Assembly: GCA_021432635.1 (NCBI GenBank)
Contig: MU270092.1
Span: forward strand, 62,001 to 126,000
DNA: 64,000 nucleotides
From: Thozetella sp. PMI_491
Lineage: Eukaryota > Ascomycota > Sordariomycetes > Chaetosphaeriales > Chaetosphaeriaceae
Direction of reading: 5' to 3'
Under the pieces are notes generated by a model. That model was not told where the DNA came from. It saw nothing but the letters and a program-made list of their open reading frames with translations, and did no database searches. The position numbers and the translations under genes are program-made. Shown here piece by piece: positions 56,927-64,000 of the stretch (position 1 is the first letter of the stretch; every line of letters begins with the position of its first letter).

Positions 56927-58854
56927 TTACACCTCAGATCCGACCTTGCTGTCCTTGCCCTGCTTGGTTTCTCGGTCTTCTGTCTCCTGGGTGCTGTCCT
57001 CCTCAACTTCTTCAGTATGCTCAATCTCCTCGGCAAGGATCAGGTTCAGGATCATGGACACAAAGGCAGTGACGGCGAAGCCCGTCTCCATGACGAGAAC
57101 GATGGCATCCAAGAATCCACGGAGGCCGGTGTTGTCGCCCGAGTATGTGAACACGTGACTGAAATAAGTGGGGACAAGCGTAGCGCCATAACCAAGGCAC
57201 AACGAGGCCGTCAGGATGAAGCGATTCCGGCGGTTGAACACCACACCACGATGGATAATGGCCATTCCCGAAACGGACACGGAGCAGAACAGAAAGGTAG
57301 TCATGCCTCCAATCACCGGCGACGGAATTGCCACAAGCGCGGCCGCGAATTTGGAGAAAACGCCCATGACGATCAGGAACAGGCTGTAAGTCGCGTCAGT
57401 TCGATGCCCTCCCCAAGATAGCTTTAAAAACGTACCAGCAGCAGTATCCAGCAACTCTGTTTGCACAGCGGCTCATTAAAATGACGCCATTGTTCTGGGC
57501 GAATGTAGTCATGGGAGAAATCGTCGCCAGCGCGGCCAGAACCCCGTTGATTCCATCCGCGAGGATGCCGCCGCGGATGCGGCTCTCGAAGAGTTCGCCC
57601 TCGATCTCGATTCTAGAGACATCGCATGTTGCCGAGATATCTCCGATGGCCTCGCAGGCGCAAATGATGAAAACGGCCAATAAAGGCAGCACCAATGGGC
57701 CGTAGACGCTCAGCTTGAACGTATGAACCCAGATGAAGGAGACGGCGGGGGCCGAGTCGACGCCGGAGCGGTCGAAGTAACCACAGGCAGCGGCGATAAT
57801 GCATCCCACCAGCAGACCAATCACGACGCTCGTGGATTTCATCAGAGGCGACCCGAAGCGCTCGCACAAGATGATGGTTACGAACACGGAGAAGCCAAGA
57901 CCTGTCTTGCCGTCAGCACCCCGCCTCGCCGTGAGCACGACCAAGTGGGCTTACCAAGGTATTCAGCCGAACCCCAGGGCAGCGCGTGCGGCGCGCCAAT
58001 GTTGGGGCAGAGGGCAAAGAAGTCCGGCGGGCTCGCCTCGGCGCAGAGGCCAGCGCCTCCGGCCCAGTTCTGCATGCCGGACTCGATCAGGCTGACTCCG
58101 ATCAGGAGCACGGTGGGGCCCGTGACTAGCGGCGGGAAGATGCGAAGCATAACTTTGGTGGGGATAAAGGAGATGAGAATCTCGAGCAGCGCGCACACGG
58201 CCGCCGTGCCCAGGATGGCTCCGTATCCGTCCGGGCACGGCAGGGGGGTCCCGTCGGCGGCCGAAGGGCAGAAGCCATTGGCGTACATCTGGGCGAACGC
58301 GCCGGTCGCTACCGGGATAATGGCGAAAGAAATGCCGACCACGCTGATTAGTCCCGTGCCGATATGATACCTGTGGAACACACAACATAAGTTCTCTGAC
58401 TCAGACTGAGGGGCCGCCGTAGCAGCGCGGAGGGGCCATCGTACGAGGTGCCCAATATGCGGAACCGGGTGATCTGGATGATGGACAGCAGGCCAGACAC
58501 GATCAGAGCCGTGGAGACGAGGTACTGCGTCTGTTCGCCCGTCAAGTTTGCACCGCCCGCGCCCGACATAATGATGGGCGGCGTAATGATGCCAGCCAGC
58601 ATGGCCAGGGCGTGCTGGAGGCCGAGCACGAGGGCGAGCACGACGGGGATGCGGTCGTGCAGGCCGAAGAAGGGCGGCACCCGCTTCGACTTCCTCATGA
58701 AGGGCAGATTCGGCCGGAACAGGAAGCCGTAGTCGTAGTTGCCCAGGAGGCCATCGCGGGTGAGGAAGGTCTTCTTCACACCCAGAGCTCGGCTACGGAG
58801 CGTGGGCTTGGGACCCTGCCCGGGGACGATCTGGGACGGTGCGTCTTCATCCAT
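56927..58854 (-). CDS. Purine (uric acid/xanthine) permease, NAT/NCS2 family
   Basis: Exons 58445-58854, 57955-58370, 57436-57901 and 56927-57383 encode 582 aa. All introns are GT-AG and between 52 and 74 bp. Landmarks are LHDRIPVVLALVLGLQHALA (first helix), the QH motif and YHIGTGLISVVGISF after the first splice. The NAT signature is QNNGVILMSRCANR (411-424), where Aspergillus UapA has a Thr instead of Ser at the position before the Arg. About 14 helices are expected. The C-terminal 50 residues are acidic and Glu-rich (EEIEHTEEVEEDSTQETED), which could affect endocytosis. UapA-type permeases import uric acid and xanthine with protons and are induced by purines and ammonium-derepressed by AreA. 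Three GATA sites lie upstream. Confidence 0.95.
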
Positions 58855-59405
58855 GGTCTGCGACGGGGAAGGAAACCGGCTCGCTGGAGGAAGTCGAGAA
58901 TGTGCGGGCGGTTGCGGCGCGGACTAGTATGAGGCTCTGTCCCGTAGACTCTGTGGAGGTGCCGGAAGCTTTGACGATGGCGCTCGCGTGTGTGTATATA
59001 TATACACTTTACTCGAGCTCTAGCGCCGTTTTCCCTCGGCGCAGGCACCTGACGATGTGGGCTGGAGATAAGGACGTCAAGCCATCAGCCATGGCAAAGA
59101 GACGATTTCCGTTCGGACGAGGCTTGATAGCGTGACATCCCCAGTGGCCCGTCCGAGCCCTTTCTCGCCAATCCGAGCTTGGCCCGATCAAAATTTTTGA
59201 TCTCGCAGGCCTGCGGGAGGACCTCTACGCTGCGGGGTGCAGGGTACACTCTCTCAAGGTGGAGGGTTCCTCGCTAGTCCTGCACCCTTACTCCTCCGGT
59301 ACCCACCCATTGGAAGGGGACCAGGCGTGTACCCTGCTCACCTCCCGCAGTACATACATAACATCGACGGCAAGGTCTCGCCGATGCATGTTGTGTGTGT
59401 CTGCG

Positions 59406-59440
<35 letters not shown>

Positions 59441-60438
59441 CAACCCCTCGCCCGGGACCGCTCGCGCGAGGGAATTTCCTCCCGCCGTGGGCGCGGGAGA
59501 TCCCCCCTCCCCTAGACGCACCTTGCAGCACGGGTGGGTGGTGGTGGTGAGAGTGGGTGGTGGGAGCGCGCTCGCCGGGCGCCTAGCCGGAGACCGCCTG
59601 GCTCCCAGGGCAGGCGGGTGGCTCCGATAGGAGGCACTGACCGGCAGATCGTAAAGCCTTAGTGCGGTCGATCGCATGGCAGGCGTGCCAGTTCGGCTGC
59701 TTCCATGGCCTGGGGGCGCTCGTGAGCTGAGCTCGCCTCGAGATAAGGAGCGTGCCATTAACCAACACGTCTGTGTCAGTATCAGTCGGTTTCGATAAAC
59801 TACCATTGACCAGTCAGGCTCCGCTTGGCGCTTCAGAATTGGCTTAGGGCGAGGCCGGCCTGGTAGGGCCGGACCCCGCCGACTGGCGTGTGTACTACAA
59901 AGCTGTTGCGGATAAGCATGCGCAGCACTGCGCTTGGCTGCGCTGGAGCACGGCGCTAATGCTCAGCAACGCGTTGTCGGCTTATACTTCACGACAAGAC
60001 ATAGATAAGCAGCCTTGGCCCAAGACAAACGACCTGAGCATGCCGCTCGGCTACCCGGAGACACTAGAAGGAGGGAAGGGGGGGGAAGAGCGTAAAGGGG
60101 TGTCCCATTCATCTTTTTGATTTTATTAGCAACCATATTTGCACGGGTAAATCCTAGCAAGCCCTTCGAGAAAGAACAGAGAAAGATCCTTAGGCACCCA
60201 GACCAACTGGGCCATCGACGCCGGATAATGTGACATTTGTAGAGTCCGTCGTAGCCCCAACCGCCAATACTCCCCCATGCGCCACGAAGTAAACACCAGT
60301 ATAAGCTTGGCGCCAATTCTCTCCATCCTGCATCGCCGGGCGAGTTGAAGCGGCGCGTACCGGGGGGATCCATAAAGAAGACGGCCGAACCGACATACCA
60401 AAGGCAGTACCGACGTCAGGTGAAAACTCTGTCCTGCC
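58855..60438. promoter_or_regulatory. Purine permease promoter side with GATA sites, TATA palindrome and GT repeat
   Basis: 1.6 kb between the permease start and the 3' end of the Swc3-like gene. AreA-type HGATAR sites (AGATAA) start at 59066, 59741 and 60003; the nearest is about 210 bp from the start codon. A palindrome GTGTATATATATACAC at 58992-59007 can serve as TATA box, about 140 bp upstream. No gene is seen. Confidence 0.5.
59409..59438. repeat. (GT)15 microsatellite
   Basis: Fifteen perfect GT units, with an imperfect GT-rich flank just before (TTGTGTGTGTCTGCGAG). It lies about 560 bp upstream of the purine permease start. Confidence 0.9.
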
Positions 60439-62897
60439 TCAAGGCTCCTTGGGCTCCTTCTTGCTTACGGAGGCGATGAAGCTGCGGTACTGATCGTCCG
60501 CCTCGGCGTCCGGCCCCTTCCCGTACAGTCTGGAACGAGGCGGAAGCTCCCTGATCTCTGGCTTGGCCTTGGTCGTCCACAGCACGCCTGGCTGCACAGT
60601 CCGGTTTACGAACCTGATCTCGGTGTTTGAGCCGGCGCCGTTCGCAAGTGCTTCTTTGTCCTTTTCTTTCTCTTTCTCCGTCTCTCGTTCATCGGCCGCC
60701 TTCGCCTCCTCGATCGCAGCCTCGTTCCGCGGCAGCCTCATGGCAAGTAAGATGTACTCGGCCCTCGTCATCTTGTCCATGATGTCGTCCATGTAACGGC
60801 GAACCTCTTCCTCCGGAGCAACAACCCTGAATAGGTTCTCTAGGTGCCGGCCCGAAGGAGCGTACAGCCGAATGGTGACCGGCTGATAATAGTCAAGAGC
60901 CGGGTCTGCCGCCGGGTACTCCGAGGCACTGCCTTTCCTCACGATCAAGAAGGACGCAATCACTTGCTGGCCCGTTGCCAGAGGCACGGTCTCGAGAATG
61001 GAGAACTTGGGGAACGAATATCGATCACCAGTGCCGCCGGAAAACTCAAACACCACAGTCAAGATGTCCGGCTTTGGGGGTGCGGGCGGAGGGCCTTTGG
61101 ACCGGAGCGATTGCTGGGCCGGTTGAGTCACCTGCGACGAGTTCTCCCCAGCGGGAGATGGCGACGCATGCCCGTTCGTGAGGTTCTGGAGCCTGGGCGT
61201 GGCGGGCTGCGCGGTCTGCTGGCGTTGCGCTGCAAGCTTGGTCTTTAGTCGATCCAGAACCGCTTTAAGGTCCGTAGCATCTGAGAACTGTGGCTTGTTC
61301 TCCGCTATCCGCCGGACCATATCCCTCGTTTTGACATCGTCAAGGGCATTCTTCACAAGGAGTACCACCAGCGGATCGCTCCCGGCAGGGGGGCGTAGAT
61401 CCACCGAGGTCTGCTTTGGGTTGGACAGCAGGACGATATCCAAAATTGCGCGGACCTCGTCCGCAAAGTACCGCACCGTCTTACCATCCACTAGCAGCCG
61501 GTCTGCCGACGGCCCTTGGGCAGCACCCTTCCGCTTGCTCTCGGCCGTAATCTGGTCAATGATGGCTTGGAAGCGCTCGAGCTCGTGCTTGGCGGCATCG
61601 CCCTGGGCCACTTTTCTCATCAGTTCGCGCAGATGGGGGTCTTCTCCGGCTTTCTCGGCAAGCGTGAGAATGATCGGATCGGTTCCGGGCGCTGGCGCCT
61701 TATTGGCTGCGGCCGTAGGCGTTCCATTGACGGGGGCCCTAGCAGGTGGGTTCGCCAGTGGCGTAGCGACGGGCTTTGCCGCTGTAGCAACCGGCGCGGA
61801 CGGCGCGGGGGTGGCCACTGGGAGCGCTGGGGAACGCGTGGAGCCCGAATGTTGCGGGTTAACCTGCGGCTGTGCGAGGGCGGGCGGGCGGACGCCAGGC
61901 TGAGGGGTAGCAGTGCTAGGGGAAAGCATTGACTCCATTCCACGAGGCGAGGCCATCGGTCGTGGGAGGGCAGTGGCTCCTGCTACCGCTGCAGGAACAG
62001 GAGGCACCGATGGAGGTCGCTGCGCTTCTTGAGGAGTCACAGGCTGCGTGGGGGTTTGAGCCTGCGGTTGCGGTTGCGACTGCGATTGCGATTGCGTAGG
62101 GAACTGCTGCTGGACTGGCGTGGCCACTGGGGTTTGGCTCCCTGGCGTCTTCTGGCCCTGCTGAGGCTGGGCAGCACCAGGTACCGGAGAGGACACAGCG
62201 CTGGCCGGGCCTGGTGTGGCCGCCGGCGTGGGGGTCGGGGCGGGCGGCGGAGGCATCACGCCGTTCGGAGGGCCATACTGGAGAACAGGTCGCTGCGGAG
62301 GCGCTTGGGGAGGGGCAGGCGGCTTCGGGTCCTTGACCACGTACATGGTGGCCTCGAAGACATGGGGTTCGACCGTGATGGTGACCTGACCCACTTTGGT
62401 CATGCTCTCCTTAGGGGGGTTGTTATCTTCGACCACGACGCCCTTCCGCTTCGAGGGTTTCGTCCAGTACTTCTCAAAGATGCCCTCGCTTATCCATTTG
62501 TGGCGCGATCGCGAGAGAGATTCTGCCAAGACACCACTGGGCGAAGGGTTAGTTGAGTCAGGGTCGCAGGCGTCCGCGACGAAATGCAGCGGCGACGTCG
62601 GGGGGGCACGCGGGTGGCAACTAGGAGTCATGAAGACACGCACCTCTCAGCTATTGATTGATAATCCTTCGCAGGAAGGTCCTCGGGCTGGGCGGACTCG
62701 ACCGTTGGCAGCGGCTTGCCTGCTTGGACCGACTTTGGCAAGGGCGGAGGAGGCTCCTCAACCGGGGCTGGCTCAGGCTCGGGCACAGCGACCGGCGCGG
62801 GCGTCAGGGACCGCGGCTCGGGGGTCAGATTCCGCTTCTTCGATACGTGTTCGACCCTCGCGGCCGCGCGAGCGGGCAGCTTTCTCTTCTTCTCCAT
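60439..62897 (-). CDS. swc3: Swc3-like subunit of the SWR1 chromatin-remodelling complex
   Basis: Exons 62644-62897 and 60439-62536 (107-bp intron, GTGCGT to CAG) encode 783 aa. The N-terminus MEKKRKLPARAAARVEHVSK is basic. Then PLPKSVQAGKPLPTVESAQPED leads to SIAERSGVLAESLSRSRHKW, formed across the splice, and WISEGIFEKYWTKPSKRKG. This is the Swc3 domain in my reading. SWR1 exchanges H2A for H2A.Z in chromatin. Residues about 150-330 are an extremely Pro/Gln/Ala-rich linker. A charged helical region follows (around 345-480). The end contains a domain with GDRYSFPKFSILETVPL, YQPVTIRLYAPSGRHLENLF and EEEVRRYMDDIMDKMTRAEY. The C-terminal domain makes this longer than yeast Swc3. Assignment rests on motifs, and the linker is likely disordered. 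Confidence 0.75.
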
Positions 62898-64000
62898 CGG
62901 GGGCGGAGGCGCGGCGGAGAAACTAGGCGAGCCGGGTCTTATCGAGACGTGGACGTGGCCGTCGAGGAGCGGCCGTCAGGCGCATCGGGTGCGGAGACGG
63001 CGTCAGACGGGCCGGAGGGTGGTAGTTTCGCTCGCAGGAGGGGTGTACACGCCGCCGCGTGCGAAATTCGTGCTCGTCGGGGCGACGGCAAACCGGGGTG
63101 GTCGGGGAGGCTCAGAAATGTGTTGGAGGAAAATGCGGCGCGGGAGGGATGCAAAATACATAAGGTAGCCGCAGCAGGTGTCGCTCACGCCCTCTGCGGC
63201 TGCGCTAAAACCGGGAGCGGGGCCGATGATTGGTCCCTTGGAAGCTGCAACTTCAACCTGCGGAATAGCGCGATTCGCCCCAAAATGGACCGACGAGCTC
63301 CCGCCGCTTCCTCTCTGACCCTCGGGTAGGGGCGCTTGGGGCTTTCGAGCAATTCCCAGCAGCACTACGATGTGACAGCGGCCGCGATTGGCCATAATTA
63401 CGCCCAAGCTACCGCCAGGCTCGCTAAGATCCCGCCCTTGTTGTTCTTTTATTTTATTTTCCCCCTGTTTGGCTGCCTGGGGGAACTCGGACAGGCGGGG
63501 CGTGCCTTCCTGCAGTCTGGGCCTCTAGACTGCAGATACGGAGGACACTGCACGTTCCCCCCCATAGGTACAGTACCTAGCTCCACACGATTAGTGGTTG
63601 GCGTCCGTCGTCGAATAAGCCCGCGTCATACTCAGCTACCGAGCTCGCGCTATCTTAGACACGCTAACAATTCGGCCCCGCCGACGTGGGCCATTCCCGT
63701 TTACGAGCTTAACATGTATGTCGCGTTTGCTGTGGCGCCTCGGTCCGCCAGACCAACGTCAGCTCTGGTGCCAAGGCAGCCAGCCATTGAACCTACCTTA
63801 CCTACATTATCTACCATACATCTAGAGCTATACCGTATATTACAACGAAAGCAATCCTGTAGCCGCATCGCTGTCGCGGGTCATCTCGTCCGTCTTTACC
63901 TCCCCCCTTCAGTTTTGACACAGGTCGGTCCAAGTGCGATGCCGGCGCTCGTCCCGTATCGTCAGGCCGCCCTGGCTGTGGCGATCCCCTTGGGGGCCTA
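62898..64000. other. Right edge, no gene seen
   Basis: 1.1 kb upstream of the Swc3-like gene, up to the window end. It is GC-rich to about 63.5 kb and then mixed. I recognise no gene, RNA or repeat here; a gene may begin beyond the edge. Confidence 0.45.

Noticed and set aside
62029-62556. 175-codon Arg/Gly-rich frame opposite the Swc3-like gene
   Set aside because: It is the shadow of the Pro/Gln repeat linker on the other strand.
1-64000. tRNA genes
   Set aside because: I scanned for B-box-like GGTTCGA patterns with a matching A box on both strands and saw none I could fold into a cloverleaf; a tRNAscan-SE run would be decisive.
1-64000. CRISPR arrays, insertion sequences or other prokaryotic features
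   Set aside because: The window is eukaryotic and no direct-repeat/spacer pattern was seen.

Overview
The window is nuclear DNA of a filamentous ascomycete (Pezizomycotina), most likely a sordariomycete. The support is short GT-AG introns of about 50-170 bp, fungus-only families (an Egh16-like secreted protein, an HsbA-like protein, a Zn(II)2Cys6 regulator with a fungal-type middle domain, allantoate-permease-like MFS carriers, a DUF8004-like protein), GC-rich genes, and TA-rich stretches full of stop codons between genes, as expected after repeat-induced point mutation. The resemblance to Sordariales/Chaetomiaceae is my impression and not a measured result. I recognised no tRNA, rRNA, CRISPR array or intact transposon.

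Layout. 0-8.4 kb holds housekeeping genes: the 3' end of an unknown gene, an RTC5-type TLDc protein, the mitochondrial supercomplex factor Rcf1, threonine deaminase (divergent from rcf1), and an unrecognised acidic protein. 8.4-16.3 kb is gene-poor and contains one secreted Egh16-like gene and a degenerate TA-rich tract. 16.3-23.4 kb is an accessory region with a secreted type-B carboxylesterase, a family-2 O-methyltransferase, an HsbA-like secreted protein and a carboxymuconolactone-decarboxylase-like protein. 24-37 kb has MSH6, then an FAD monooxygenase divergent from a Zn(II)2Cys6 regulator, an AhpD-fold protein and mitochondrial 3-oxoacid CoA-transferase. 37.7-58.9 kb is rich in uptake systems: an allantoate-permease-like MFS carrier, an oligopeptide transporter, a second MFS carrier and a purine (NAT/NCS2) permease; a MARVEL protein, a large DUF8004-like protein and a 5.5 kb gene-free stretch lie between them. 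The end of the window carries an Swc3-like chromatin subunit.

How the parts may work together. The monooxygenase and the zinc-cluster regulator share a 0.93 kb divergent promoter, with two AhpD/CMD-fold proteins and a CoA-transferase nearby. This could be a small catabolic or redox neighbourhood, but the housekeeping gene MSH6 sits inside it, so the idea is only an inference. The peptide, purine and ureide-type carriers between 37.7 and 58.9 kb suggest nitrogen scavenging. Exon coordinates were worked out by hand from reading frame, splice sites and family alignment from memory. Every multi-exon model given here closes in frame, but splice sites have not been checked against transcripts. I did not find convincing evidence for a wholly new biological system; the best leads are in the findings.
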